Assembly: GCA_032718475.1 (NCBI GenBank)
Contig: JAUCBJ010005470.1
Location: 21,505 to 85,504 of the forward strand
From: Nemertoderma westbladi
Taxonomy: Eukaryota > Xenacoelomorpha > Nemertodermatida > Nemertodermatidae
Length of the DNA: 64,000 nt
Direction: 5' to 3'
This document shows positions 12,290 through 23,800 of this stretch, piece after piece. Every line of letters starts with the position of its first letter. Position 1 is the first letter of the stretch. The notes under the pieces were generated by a model. It had not been told where the DNA came from and did not search any database. It was given only the letters and a program-made list of their open reading frames with translations. Made by a program: the position numbers and the translations under genes.

Positions 12290-13380
12290 TGCAGCTGCAT
12301 TTTTAAGAATGCTGTGCCGGCGTGTCAACAAAATTGCACCGCCACAACTCCCTATCACCCCCATGACATTTGCTAGATCATCCGCATCTTCAAGGCCAGT
12401 GTCCTTTAAGATGCGTCTCAAGAAAGTCATGGGCTGTCCACCATGCTTATTCACTCCATGAGGTTGCCAAAGTACAAGATTATGCACTGGCTGGTCCTCA
12501 CGGCGAAAGCAATGTCCTGCAAAGCGGAGGCGATTTTATTCTAGTGTCAAGCTTGGGGGAACCAATGAGACACCTCCAATGTTATATAGTGTCTGGTTGG
12601 AGATGTGTGCATTGTACTTGGCACAATGAACCCGGCGTAGCATTCTTGTGAATGTGCCATCCAGAGATTTGGTGTCCTCAGCAGTTAGAGCCCAGCATGG
12701 ACTCCCGTAGAGGAGTACTGGAACTACTGCTGCTCTAAATAATCGGACCTTAAGTTTCCGATTAATTCTCAGTGACTTCCAAATCCTGGAAAGCCTATTC
12801 AAGGCTGCCCATGCCTTTCCCTTGCGTATTCGAAGGTCCTCACCTGACTTCCGGATCCATGATCCCAGGTAACAGAAGTCGTCCACATGCTCAAGCATAC
12901 CATCCTTTGAGCTTATGCTCATCCGATCAGAGACTTGCTGAGGACTTTCAAAGTTAACTGTCAAAATTTTGGTCTTTCTGGAGTTAATAAAAAGACCAAC
13001 ACTAGAAGCAGCATGTTCTAATGAGCTGAGGAGCCGTTGGGCTCCCTCTAATGATTCTGAGAGTACTCCTAAGTCATTAGCAAAGTCTAGATCAGCTAGG
13101 TACTTGGCAGGATTTCCTCGACTTCTGGAGCCAGTAGGTTGAGTTATCATCACCCCATCATCATTATGATGATCTAAGGACATGCGTAGAACATAGTCAA
13201 ACACAATAATGAACATGAATGGTGCAAGTGTGTCTCCTTGGAGGACGCCCCATAACACTTCAAATGGTTCTGTGTCACCGTCAACAGTAGACACAAATGT
13301 TGTCGAACCATCGTATAGTGATCTGATTGCTGCAATAATTTCATCAGGAATCCCATATAATGAAAGTATGCTGATCATAC
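12290..13380 (-). pseudogene. RTE-like reverse transcriptase, palm/thumb and C-terminus (broken)
   Basis: It opens with YGIPDEIIAAIRSLY and GVLQGDTLAPFMF (RT boxes), then LDFANDLGVL where a canonical FADD is expected. The first aspartate of the catalytic pair is thus Asn here, and the enzyme would be dead. Next come a thumb region (RKTKILTVNF, DDFCYLGSWI) and a tail with FRREDQPVHNLVLW and FLRRILKDTGL. A stop and a frameshift separate the thumb from the tail near 12536. The related copy at 62851-63180 reads through this tail without break, so the damage is specific to this copy. Confidence 0.8.
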
Positions 13381-14682
13381 GTGAGCGAGAGACTGAATGA
13401 AAGGCCTTGAAGAAGTCAACAAAGATAACAGCCAGATCCTGTCTTTCTTTTTTGATAATTCTTCAATTATCCTTCTAAGTGCCAAAATGGGCTCCATGGT
13501 CCCACGACCTTTACGGAACCCATTCTGATTTCCACGGAGCAGTCTCTCAATGGGATCCCTGATGCGATTTAATATAATCCTATTGTATAGCTTTGCAGCA
13601 ATCGATATCAATGAGATTCCCCGAAAAGAACCATAGAGTGTTAGGTTGCCCTTCTTGGGAACTGGCACCAACTTATTTGTTTTCATTTCTTGTGGGACTC
13701 TTGTTGTTCGGTACATGTCTACTATGATGGGATAGATGAGCTTTAAACACTCAGGTATTTTAAACACCTCAGGGGGAACACCATCTACTCCACTGGCACG
13801 ATTGGTCTTAATGCTCTTTGCAGCAGCCTTCACTTCTGCAAAGGAGATATCGCCAATGGGAATATCTGGGAGTACAGACTCAGACACTTTTACTTCTATA
13901 AAGTTATCAGGCAATACCCTGTCATTATTGAGGAGCTTTTCAAAGTGGGCTTTCCCACCATTGAGGCGATCGGCTGGTGATTCAGCCTTAACCTTGGTGG
14001 TTGGTTGGCTTTTCCGCCCAGTAAGCAAATTGATAGATTTCCATGCCTGGGATGATTGCATGTTGTCGTCAGCATCATTGTTGGCATCAACCTGTTGGTT
14101 TATTAGCTCCTGTAGATTAACAGAGTACTGCCTGTTCAGGGACCTAGATGCAGCCTTAACTGCATTCTTGGCCGCTGTAGTCTGTTTGAGTCGGGACTCT
14201 TTCTGCGCCTTATGAAGGTCATTTCGGCACTTCTGAATTTTGTTGTCAGTCCAGGGGGCCCTTTTCCTGTTTCGAGGGTATACAGGAACTGTTTCTGCAG
14301 CTGCTAACTTAACTGCTTCTGTAAAGGCAGTATAGCCCTCACAGTGATCTGCCGCCTCAGAGGCAAGAGCCTCATACCTGTTGCTCAGCTGTAGTGTGAA
14401 GCTGGATCTCACACTTGACTGTTGCAACAGAGAGGACCAGTCATGCCGCGGCAAGGCAGATTTCGTTGTTCTGCTAGCACGCAGACTAAGTCTTACCTTG
14501 GCCATAATAAGGCGGTGATCACTGGAGAAGGGTCGAAGTGTAAATGCACTACAGTCTTGTATAGAGCTCCTGTATTTCCTACAAAACAAAATATGGTCTA
14601 TCTGGGACTTGTGACTACTGGGTCCACTATGAGTCCATAGCTTTCCAGTTCGCTTCTTGAACAGGGTTCCAGCCGAAAACAA
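13375..14682 (-). pseudogene. RTE-like element: endonuclease C-terminus and RT fingers
   Basis: 435 codons. The first 80 contain the end of an APE endonuclease (SQIDHILF and SDHRLIMAKV, with the DH pair conserved). A basic linker follows, then RT entry motifs: GVDGVPPEVFKI, KLVPVPKKG, FRGISLISIAAKLYNRI and NQNGFRKGRGTMEPI. It ends out of frame, just before the KAFD box, so catalytic RT is not contiguous. The same protein, with a different set of breaks, is encoded on the plus strand at 19.86-21.36 kb. Confidence 0.85.
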
Positions 14683-15155
14683 TCCATTTCCAGAGATAAA
14701 GTCCTGAAGATGGACAGAATTTCGGTTAACACTATTGCTATAGACTCAGAGCGATGTAGGTGATTGATTCAGACTTGCATTAAAGTCTCCCAGGAATGTT
14801 AAGAATGCATGCTGATCCACTCCATCAGTAGCTGCTTGTAGATTGTGGTAGAAATTTTCCACCTTCTCTACAGGGGCAACACTAGTTGGAGAGTAGCACA
14901 CAATCAGAACCACTTTAGGAAACTTCTTAGCCAGTCTTCCAGCATGAGAAGTGGCTTAGAGATTTGGTCTATTTTGTCCAATGCTGCATGTGCAGTTGGA
15001 TTCATCAATAGACCAATTCCTCCATTGCCACTATCATCTGCTGACGCGAGGGCACCAATTCCTCCATTGCCACTATCATCTGCTGACGCGAGGGCGAGTC
15101 GCCAACTGCCCCCCATGTCCTTAATCAGAACCTCATCAGTCTGTCCAGTCTGCAT
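14683..15155 (-). pseudogene. RTE-like APE endonuclease N-terminal part (broken)
   Basis: Fragments in two frames match an APE-type endonuclease: LIVCYSPTS, then LTFLGDFNA, the GDFN metal-site motif, before a stop. Upstream is a 42-bp perfect tandem duplication encoding the peptide ALASADDSGNGGIG twice. A frameshift lies between the duplication and the CYSPT segment. The start of the element is not clear beyond about 15160. Confidence 0.7.
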
Positions 15156-15160
15156 TCAAG

Positions 15161-15702
15161 TCTTCGGTCACTTCAGTCCCTATGGGTCGAGAAGTATATT
15201 TTGGGCTTAATGTCCTGATTCTATATTTTTTGTTGGGGGTGTAAGACTCCTGTTCTTCCTTTAAGTTAATATATAAAACAATGTTATTCTACATAGAATA
15301 TGATGTCATATAGAAAAACCAGTAGGTCTAATAAATCATAAAAAATACCATCTCAATTAAAATGTTGTGCTCTTTCCCGTGGAGACATCCAATTGGCACC
15401 ACTGAGCGCAGAAATTTGCAGAAATTTAATACAAACCCCAAACTTCATAGCAATTACCGATATTGCGATATATCGGAGCCAGTATCTTCTACCCAAGATA
15501 GATATTTCGAAAACTAAGCAGGATTCACCATGAAATTCTGCATCAGATAGGATCTCAAAAATTTGACTTATTGGTCAGAAAATGCGCTACCCCTTAAGTA
15601 TAACATATATTATGATAACTTTTTGTTGGGCACAGCTTTTGCAAAGTCGGCAATGACGACCAATAACACCAATAATAAATTATGATAGTTATAGTTACTA
15701 AC
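15161..15702 (-). other. Intron segment ending at a TTAA shared with the exon A flank
   Basis: No coding content. From 15594 onward (TTAAGTATAAC) the sequence is nearly identical to 10338-10449, the 3' intron flank of exon A; just left of the TTAA the two loci differ completely. Here the minus strand reads TTAAGGGGTAGCGC, which may be the end of another TTAA-inserting DNA element or simply the duplication breakpoint. Confidence 0.55.
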
Positions 15703-16359
15703 CTCTTTCTGTTTCAATTTGTGCTTCTAGTTGTAAACTTTCATCATAAATAGTTTCCATCTGAATATCTGATATATAACAGCTGTAATAACGAACATGA
15801 GATATGTATCCTTTAAATCCAGCACTATTTGGGCGTTTCCCTATAAATAGCGTGTTCGAATCTCCAGAAACCAGAGCTGTTGAAGGAGTATCTAACTCCA
15901 ATTTCATATGATCTGGACTCCCCACCTTTCGGCTGTAGAATATATACTTCTTTTCTACAGCATTTACTCCGAAAGACATCATATACCATAAGTTAATTTC
16001 TGCAGCATTATTCATACTAGTTGCTGGTGATGCCCCATTCATACTACTGTAATAAAGAGTGGCAGTATTTGGGTAAACCCATATATGTGAACCTTGTTTT
16101 CTAGAATCTCCAAATTCAAAAATGGGTCCAGTGGATTCAAATTTAATAAAAGCTGTTAGTGTGAATGTTTCTGAAAGCATCTCAAGTCCACGTTGAATAA
16201 AAATATATCCATATCGGACATTCATTGCTTGGTTTGAAATTCCTGCCGGCCCAGGTCCAAATGTTGGTACCTTTACCATTGTGCCATTTCTATTATCATG
16301 TCTATCAATCGCACCATATTGAATACTCAATGGCCAATAGCCTTCGGCGATACATTCAC
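15703..16359 (-). CDS. Laminin-G-like exon B (type III)
   Basis: Also 657 bp and phase 1-1. The acceptor CCTTACAG precedes GTGAATGTATCG, and the donor GTTAGTAAC is identical to that of exon A. It begins with Cys-I-A-E-G-YWPLSIQYG and keeps FGPGPAG, SETFTLTAFI, IFEFGDS and YYSCY. Compared with exon A, changes are concentrated in the first third. The near-identical downstream flank shows that exon and intron edge were duplicated together. The open frame without stops suggests it is still coding. Confidence 0.8.
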
Positions 16360-16436
16360 CTGTAAGGTGTCGAAAATTAAATAAAAAATTATTGTTATCA
16401 ATAATTTTTAATCATTAGAAGAACTGTTGGTATATT

Positions 16437-16462
16437 CACCCCCCCCCCCCCCCCCCCCCCCC
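16437..16462. repeat. Poly-C tract
   Basis: A run of about 25 C in the intron between exons B and C. Similar runs occur at 11470, 24140 and 41540. Length in an assembly may be unreliable. Confidence 0.9.
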
Positions 16463-16529
16463 ATCAATTTATTTTTCAATGAGGGACAACTTTACCAAAT
16501 TTGGAATGCATGTGTGGAATCTTTCATAC

Positions 16530-16665
16530 CATGGACGGTAGTCGCTCCCGGACTGTAGCCCCACAGATAGTAGACCAACAGACAGTAGTCTGCCAGACAA
16601 TAGTTCCCTTGGACAGTAGTCACCCAGACAATATACCCCTCGGACAGTATCCCCCAAGGATGAAT
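16530..16665. repeat. Degenerate ~20-bp minisatellite
   Basis: About seven units resembling ccagacagtagtc, each diverged. The minus-strand translation is accidentally repetitive (LLSVGLLSVG) and is not taken as a gene. Confidence 0.75.
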
Positions 16666-16765
16666 AGTAGTAACCAGATTAAATATACATTTCATATATT
16701 TGTTACTTTTTTATATCACTGAAATTCTAGAATTTTAAATAGCTAATTGCATTGACATTACTTAC

Positions 16766-17437
16766 CTACTCCTGTTTCACTCTGTATTTCAAGTTGTAAA
16801 CTCTCATCATAAATCGCCTCCATCTGACTATCTGATACATAACAGCTGTAATACCGGACATGGGCTATATATCCTTGAAGAATAGAACCACCATTTGGCA
16901 ACCTTCCTATTGTTAGCGTGTTGGATCCTCCAGAAATCAAAGCTGTTGAAGGAGATTCAAAATCCTTACTTAAAGGATCTGGATTCCCAACTTTTCGACT
17001 GTATAATCTAACTTTCTTCTCCACAGCATTGACTCCAAGGGACACCATTTGCCACTTGTTTATTTCTGCTGCATTATCCAATCTAAAGTGTGTTTTTGGT
17101 CCACCATTCATACTGTTGTACCAAAGCGTGGTTATACCCGGGTATAAAAACAAATGTGAACCTCTTGGACTCGGGTCATCAAATTCAAATATGGCAGGTC
17201 TTCCACCAAATATTGGCTTTATAAATGCTGTCATTGTAAATGTTTCTGAGCGCAGTTCAATACCATGTTGAATAGAAACATAACCTTCACGGAAATACAT
17301 GGCCTGGTCATTAACACCTGCTGGTCCCACACCAAATGAGACACTCTTTCTTATGATGCCACTTAAACTATCATGTTTATCAGTAGCTCCATACTGGATA
17401 TTCAGTGGCCAGTAGTAGGCTTCGAGGTTACAGTTAT
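16766..17437 (-). CDS. Laminin-G-like exon C (type II)
   Basis: 672 bp (224 codons), phase 1-1. The acceptor TTTTTTTAG precedes ATAACTGTAACC, and the donor is GTAAGTAAT. The N-terminal cysteine sits in NCNLEAYYWPLNIQYG, one residue longer than the other exons. The core has VGPAGVNDQAMYF, SETFTMTAFI, IFEFDDPSPRGSH, LWYNSMNGG, LISGGSNTLTIG and YYSCY. Exon F is its closest relative, sharing NCNLE and the GTAAGT donor. It reads through without stops. Confidence 0.82.
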
Positions 17438-18308
17438 CTAAAAAAATAATACATAAAATGAAAAATATCTATGAATAAGTTGAAAGATTACATTTTTTAT
17501 TTTTGTCACTATAACAAAACTGACAATGTCCGATTAATGAGCAGATTTGAACGACAAAGCAAACTTTAATTGATAAATATAATTTTGGTTAATTCCGAAT
17601 TCAGTTAATATCAGTTCGGTCATAAGTACAAATTACATACTGCATCAAACTTATATCTACTAAAAATGTTGCTTTTAAAAATGGTGGTAATTAGTACGTG
17701 TTATCAAAAGCTATATACACTCGACAATGCATGATGCTCTATCATTACATAACTCATTAAAGCTAAGTATGAATCTATAACAGATTGTGGTAATGGTCTC
17801 CTTGGGTACAAAAGGCCATTATTATTATCTTATTATAATCAATGGGATGGGGGTGTTTCCTAAACAATAAATGCAAAATTTTTGATGACAACAGATTATA
17901 CTATATAGTCAGAAATGGAAAGCCATAAATAATAGCACTGCCATTGATGGATTTATCTATTCTTAGAAGTCGTCAAGATAATGCAAAGGTAAAACATTAC
18001 AATTTATATTGACTGATTTGGTTAAAGACTATATAATTTAATGTTACTATTAAATGCATAACAAACTCAAATAGTAGGTGGAAGTGACTATTTTAGAATA
18101 TAGAATATTCATAATTTGAAATAGTAATGCTAATGTCAGATATGCCATCAAAATATACATACATTGCCTTTCTTTGTTTTTTCATGGCTTAATTCATGAT
18201 TGACTCTATATTACAAAATAGATCCATGGTGGTGTGGTATTATTAATGTGTGAAAATCTTCCAACATTACGTATTATGCATTATATTACGCATTTTAAAT
18301 TAACAAAC
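17438..18308 (-). other. Intron between laminin-G exons D and C
   Basis: 870 bp of AT-rich sequence with no recognised element or ORF. This is the shortest intron in the set after the exon F-E gap, and the only one without an identifiable transposon. Confidence 0.55.
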
Positions 18309-18977
18309 CTGCTGCACCTTCAACCTGAGTCTCTAGTTCTAAACTCTCATCATAAATGTCTTCCAACTGGACAGAGGAAACATAACAGCTGTAATACCGG
18401 GCATGGGCTATATATCCTCTAAATGCATTATTCCCATTTGGTTCTCTTCCTATTGTTAGAGTGTTGGATTCTCCAGAAATCAAAGCCGTTGAAGGAGATT
18501 CAAAATCCTTACTAAGAGGATCTGGATTCCCAACTTTTCGACTGTATAATGTAACTTTCTTCTCCACAGCAGTGACTCTTAAGGCCACCATATGCCAAAC
18601 ATTAATTTCTACAGCATTATCCAATCTAAACTGTGTTTTTGGTCCACCATTCATACTGTTGTACCAAAGTGTGGATGTACCCGGGTATAAGAGAAAATGT
18701 GAGCCTCTTGGACTCGGATCTCCAAATTCAATGATGGCACCTGTTCCACCAAATATCGGCTTTATGAATGCTATTAGTGTAAATGTTTCTGAGAGCAGTT
18801 CAATACCATGTTGAATAGAAACATAACCTTCACGGAAATACATGGCCTGGTTATTAACTCCTGCTGGTCCGACACCAAATGATATTCTCTTATAAATGGT
18901 TCCATTTAGATTCCCAAGTTTATCAGTAGCTCCATACTGGATACTCAAAGGCCAGTAGGCTTGAGTAGCACAGGAAC
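18309..18977 (-). CDS. Laminin-G-like exon D (type I)
   Basis: 669 bp (223 codons), phase 1-1. The acceptor ATTTACAG precedes GTTCCTGTGC, and the donor is GTTTGTTAA after GCAGCAG. It begins SCATQAYWPLSIQYG and continues with YKRISFGVGPAGVNN, IIEFGDPSPRGSH, LWYNSMNGG, MVALRVTAVEKKVTLYSRK and YYSCYVSSVQLEDIY. Exons E and G have the same length, ends and motif set. No stop is present. Confidence 0.83.
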
Positions 18978-19500
18978 CTGTAAATATTATATAAAATAGT
19001 CATTAAAATATATCAAAAATATTGCATATATATTACTGATATATTTGATGACTCTTATTCTAGAATAAAAGCTGACATCACTGTAAAGACACGATTAATT
19101 AAGATATTACATATAAATAAGTGCTAAATTCACACGATCCTACATGCTACATACACTATTTCTATATTATTAGCAGTATTGAATAAGTAGGCCCCAACTT
19201 GTATTTTTATTTTGAAATTACCTACCTAGTTTCCAGTCCTTGTATAAATTATATTCTAGAAGTCCATGTCTAGTACCACTTCGCATGTACCTACTTACAC
19301 TACACCATCTGGAATAAAGTTTCTTAGTGTAATGGTATGTGCACAAATTTTCTACAAATCGAAATCAATTTGTATACGATTTGAATTAGTTCTACTTCCC
19401 ACATCCTTAGTGGTGGGTGAGCCATAAAATTTATTTATGTTTCAATTTTTTTTTTATTATTCTTTAATCCAGGCTAATGTAAGCCCATAGTAAAACAGTC
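18978..19500. other. Intron sequence, no gene seen
   Basis: AT-rich, no coding signal. It ends at the 5' side of the plus-strand RTE-like copy. Confidence 0.5.
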
Positions 19501-21415
19501 GACTAATTATTAATACATCAAGGTAAGGTCAGGTCAGGTTTTCTAGGTCATTGATCAAGAAAACTTGCCACCTCCATGCAGCATAAAGGAGGTGCCACCT
19601 GTAGCTGCATAGACCCTCTTACTAGGGCAAATCTGGTCCTGTAACTAGGACCCCCTTCGTTCTGGGATAAGGACGCCTTGACGTCCTGGATTAAGGACCC
19701 ATATACTTGGCTGCAGGGGTATATGGCCTGGCCAGGCAGATGGTGATCTACCAATGGTTGGTCAGGAGTAGAGTGTTCTCATGTCCACTCTGAGTGCACT
19801 TCACTGCGACCTGCACCTGGCAGCAGGGGTACAGGGCATGACCCTGACAGCGAACTGGAAAGCTATGGACTCATAGTGGACCCAGTGGTCACAAGTCCCA
19901 GATAGACCATATTCTGTTTCGTAGGAAATACAGGAGCTCTATACAAGACTGTAATGCATTTACACTTCGACCCTTCTCCAGTGATCACCGCCTTATTGTG
20001 GCCAAGGTAAGACTTAGTCTGCGTGCTAGCAGAACAACGAAATCTGCCTTGCCGCGGCATGACTGGTCCACTCTGTTGCAACAGCCAAGTGTGAGATCCA
20101 GCTTCACACTACAGCTGAGCAACAGGTATGAGGCTCTTGCCTCTGAGGTGGCAGATCACTGTGAGGGCTATACTGCCTTTACAGAAGCAGTTAAGTTAGC
20201 AGCTGCAGAAACAGTTCCTGTATACCCTCGAAACAGGAAAAGGGCCCCCTGGACTGACAACAAAATTCAGAAGTGCCGAAATGACCTTCATAAGGCGCAG
20301 AAAGAGTCCCGACTCAAACAGACTACAGCAGCCAAGAATGTAGTTAAGCCTGCATCTAGGTCCCTGAACAGGCAGTACTCTGTTAATATACAGGAGCTAA
20401 TAAACCAACAGTTTGATGCCATCAATGATGCTGACGACAGCAGGCAATCATCCCAGGCATGGAAATCAATCAATCTGCTTACTGGGCGGAAAAGCCAACC
20501 AACCACCAAGGTTAAGGCTGAATCACCAGCCGATCGCCTCAATGGTTGGAAAGCCCACTTTGAAAAGCTCTTCAATAATGACAGGGTATTGCCTGATAAC
20601 TTTGTAGAAGTCAAAGTGTCTGAGTCTGTACTCCCAGATATTCCCATTGGCGATATCTCCTTTGCAGAAGTGAAGGCTGCTGCAAAGAGCATTAAGACCA
20701 ATCGTGCCAGTGGAGTAGATGGTGTTCCCACTGAGGTCTTTAAAATACCTGAGTGTTTAAAGCTCATCTATCCCATCATAGTAGACATGTACCGAACAAC
20801 AAGAGTCCCACAAGAAATGAAAACAAATAAGTTGGTGCCAGTTCCCAAGAAGGGCAACCTAATACTCTATGGTTCTTTTCGGGGAATCTCATTGATCTTG
20901 ATTGCTGCAAAGCTATACAATAGGATTCTATTAAATCGCATCAGGGATCCCATTGAGAGACTGCTCCGTGGAAATCAGAATGGGTTCCGTAAAGGTCGTG
21001 GGACCATGGAGCCCATTTTGGAAGGATAATTGAAGAATTATCAAAAAAGAAAGACAGGCATCTGGCTGTTATCTTTGTTGACTTCTTCAAGGCCTTTGAT
21101 TCAGTCTCTCGCTCATGTATGTTCAGCATACTTTCATTATATGGGATTCCTGATGAAATTATTGCAGCAATCAGATCATTATACGATAGTTCGACAACAT
21201 TTGTGTCTCCTGTTGACGGTGACACAGAACCATTTGAAGTGTTATGGGGCGTCCTCCAAGGAGACACACTTGCACCATTCTTGTTCATTATTGTGGTTGA
21301 CTATGTTGGTGATAGGGAGTTGTGGCGGTGCAATTTTGTCGATAAGCCGGCACAGCATTCTTAAAAATGCAGCTGCAATGCAGCATGCCGATCCTAGTAG
21401 TAGTATTAATACATA
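19500..21415 (+). mobile_element. RTE-like non-LTR retrotransposon, copy 2, internally deleted
   Basis: Plus-strand relative of the element at 12.26-15.16 kb. The first ~360 bp look like 5' untranslated sequence and are followed abruptly by the end of the endonuclease, so part of the endonuclease is deleted. Near 21304 the RT palm joins directly to the C-terminal tail, so the catalytic FADD box and thumb are missing. It ends with the same gatcctagtagtagta 3' tail. Confidence 0.8.
19863..21364 (+). pseudogene. RTE-like endonuclease/RT with internal deletions
   Basis: The frame from 19998 encodes the endonuclease end (MAKVRLSLRAS), linker and RT fingers (KSIKTNRASGVDGVP, KLVPVPKKG, FRGISLILIAAKLYN, NGFRKGRGTMEPI) and stops at 21029 after a small deletion. 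The KAFD-containing segment continues in another frame, then YGIPDEIIAAIRSLY and VLQGDTLAPFLFII. This is fused at VDYV to the terminal GDRELWRCNFVDKPAQHS. The catalytic aspartates are absent. Identity with the minus-strand copy is very high. Confidence 0.85.
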
Positions 21416-21621
21416 ACATACACAATACATACAAGCACGATAAACCACAAGTAACATCAATTAATATGTAGGAAAAATATATTAAGGCGAAGCACGAGAC
21501 GCTAGTACATACATCATACTTAGTAAGAAATAGTAGCACAGTAAACTTATAAACAAATGGGAAAATATTAATTGACTAAAACGTACAGTACATTAGATAA
21601 TTACAAGATAATAATTGTATT

Positions 21622-22002
21622 TCATACATAAAATATGGATTCATGCAACCTGCTTGTATGAATAGTGGCCAATGCAACCGCCCGGCGTACAATACTATTT
21701 TCACTATTGTCGACACGGCGGAACAACGAATTTATTGCATTGAATCTAATGTGACAAAATTTGGGTAAGTTGAGTTCCCCGAACATTAGTGAAACGCTAC
21801 AGTCGTAGCTGTACCCGAATAGACGCCTAGCAATATTGTTATAGCCAACGCGCAGTTTATTATATATGCTGAGACTGAGATTTCGCCTGGACCACAATGC
21901 ATTGCAATAAAATTGCGTACAAAAGCATTGGAACAATTTACACTTGATAGTTCTAGAACAAAATAAAAATTTAGAAATAAGCAGATTCCCACATTTATAC
22001 AA
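21622..22002 (-). pseudogene. CR1/Jockey-like LINE C-terminal fragment
   Basis: 126 codons. It resembles the region after the RT thumb of CR1/Jockey-type LINEs: CKLFQCFCTQFYCNALW, then KLRVGYNNIARRLFGYSYDCSVS, then a tail ending in RRAVAL. That family usually shows an FYGSxLW-like motif followed by a Y-N-N-A-x-R segment. No RT palm is adjacent, so this is an isolated fragment. The family is named from motif memory only. Confidence 0.55.
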
Positions 22003-23201
22003 ACTATGAAGTTGATTTAAAATATCAAATCATCTGTTGAGTTATGTATTATGTGACCCAAGTATTCGTATTTAGAAACAGTCTAACTCTCACCCTCTAA
22101 GACTTTGGGAGTTACAACGTTCTCTACTTCAAATTCTATACGATTTCACTAAAATGCTTATAACATAAGGTTTATAAGGTTTGTTGTAAGGGAGCCACCA
22201 AATTAAGCATGGGACTCTATATTCCAGGAGATTTATGATATATATGTATAATTATACATATAGTATTTACTGCTGTATTCATACCATTATATAACAATCT
22301 ATTATTAGACTGTGCAATACAGCCATTATAGATTTATTTGTTATGCAGGTTAGATATAGTAGTTCACTATTTGGTCACTATTCTCATTTGCGTTCATTCC
22401 TATTTTGGTTTTTATGTATTTTATTTAGGCTTTAGTGGTATCAGTTTTTGGCTTTCATCTATTTACTACCCGTCTGATGTGTTATAATTCTCTATTTCAG
22501 TGTTTGAATTCATTTCCTGTATTATATTGGTTAATTGGTAAGACTGTGCTGCTCACAGTACACTGCTGATGATGGAGCTGTGTTTCCCCGGGTACAGTGT
22601 TTAAATCCTGAAACCCTTTATTTTTATCAAATTTAGTATGTAGACTTACCCCTTTCGGTAGACAATAAGTCCTGTATTTTCTAATATATAGGATAGTTAT
22701 TCGTGCATTTATTAGTGTTTATTTGTAGGTAGGGTTTATTTTTGATAGGATGCTGGTTTCTATTTGGTTTTATATTTTATATACTTCGCCAGTCAGGTTG
22801 TACTGTACCCATTTGGTCTTAATATGTATAATTATATATCTAATTTAGAACAAATTTAGCCTTTACTTGCCATATGCCCCCCAAATCCTAATTGGAAATT
22901 TTTAAGTTAATGATTTTCTTAGCTTTTCGTATTGATTAATGTTGAAAATTATTAGTAACTAATTGTTTTTTAAAGAACAGTTTGCTAGTGGCTAGTGTTT
23001 TCTTTTTTTGTTCATCAGAAAGGACTTCTCATTCTCAGCCCATGTCAGATTATATATTGAAATTACATGGAAATAATATGGATCGAGCTCGTATCATAAA
23101 ATTCCTCTAGAACACTCATAATATGTATGATATATAGGTGTGGGTTTGTTGTCTCTGATGATTTTTTATTAAATCTAAGCAACCACCCTATTTATGAGTA
23201 T
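22003..23201. other. AT-rich intron DNA left of BEL element B
   Basis: No convincing coding or repeat signal in 1.2 kb. The last bases are the left copy of the AGTAT target duplication. Together with the sequence right of 41752 they restore the locus before insertion. Confidence 0.5.
23197..23201. other. Target-site duplication AGTAT, left copy
   Basis: Five bases identical to 41748-41752, directly outside the TG...CA ends of BEL element B. A 5-bp duplication is usual for BEL/Pao integrases. Confidence 0.85.
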
Positions 23202-23790
23202 TGTGACGGGATCCACGGAGGATCCCGGTTTATCCGGTTTTTGGTTCTTTAATTACGCGTCCCCGCCGTGTGAGTGAAAAGCGTTTTATTGTCAGATTTA
23301 AGAGTTCTAATATTGTTGACGCTGTAGCAGTATAAATATAATAGGATAAGCACAAACACAGTTATTACTTAGTACAGTATTGAATGAGATATAAATGAAC
23401 TGAATGATGGCGGCAGTGGACAGTATTAGAAGTCACCGCTCTGCCCTAACTGAACCGACTGACTGAATGAGATAACTGAACTAAATGACATGGTAGCTGG
23501 TAATATATTGCACGGTTGGCCGCATTACACTACTCAGCCGATGCCTTCCCCCCATTGGCTAATAACTCACTTGTCACCTTCCCATCCCCTGGGTGTGCTT
23601 CCCCCCCGCTGCTATCTCTCTCTCTCTCCCGGAGGTATAACCTCTGACCCGCGCTGTGTGTTCCCTTGGGGCCTATTGTCCCCGCTTATTGGGGTGATAC
23701 AAGGTTGATTGGTAATCAACCTTGTAGTTCCAATATTGCTTAAAACCCAACTCTCTGTGGGCCTGGCTAGCGGAATTGAATACGCTAACA
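23202..23790 (-). repeat. 3' LTR of BEL element B
   Basis: 589 bp bounded by TGTGACGGG on the left and GCTAACA on the right, giving TG...CA in either orientation. Its right 221 bp match 41511-41747, apart from length changes in C and CT runs. A G-rich tract precedes it in transcript sense. Confidence 0.85.
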
Positions 23791-23800
23791 CTCCCCCCCC
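23791..23800 (-). other. Polypurine tract of BEL element B
   Basis: The minus strand reads GGGGGGGGAG immediately before the 3' LTR, the standard priming site for plus-strand DNA synthesis. Confidence 0.75.

Larger units (their letters stand above)
12262..15160 (-). mobile_element. RTE-like non-LTR retrotransposon, copy 1
   Basis: The minus strand contains an APE-type endonuclease followed by reverse transcriptase and a C-terminal tail. It ends in a short TAGTAGTA-type run rather than poly(A), which is usual for RTE-clade LINEs. It lies within an intron of the laminin-G-like gene in the same orientation. Several frameshifts and stops are present. It shares its 3' end with copies at 21.3 kb and 62.8 kb. 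The clade (RTE/RTEX) is inferred from motifs and tail only. Confidence 0.8.

Noticed and set aside
16918-17271. A 117-codon plus-strand frame recurs antisense to five laminin-G exons (also 18461, 42894, 43887, 55648).
   Set aside because: It is open because the sense exons are conserved and lack certain codons. Splice borders and domain motifs are on the minus strand only.
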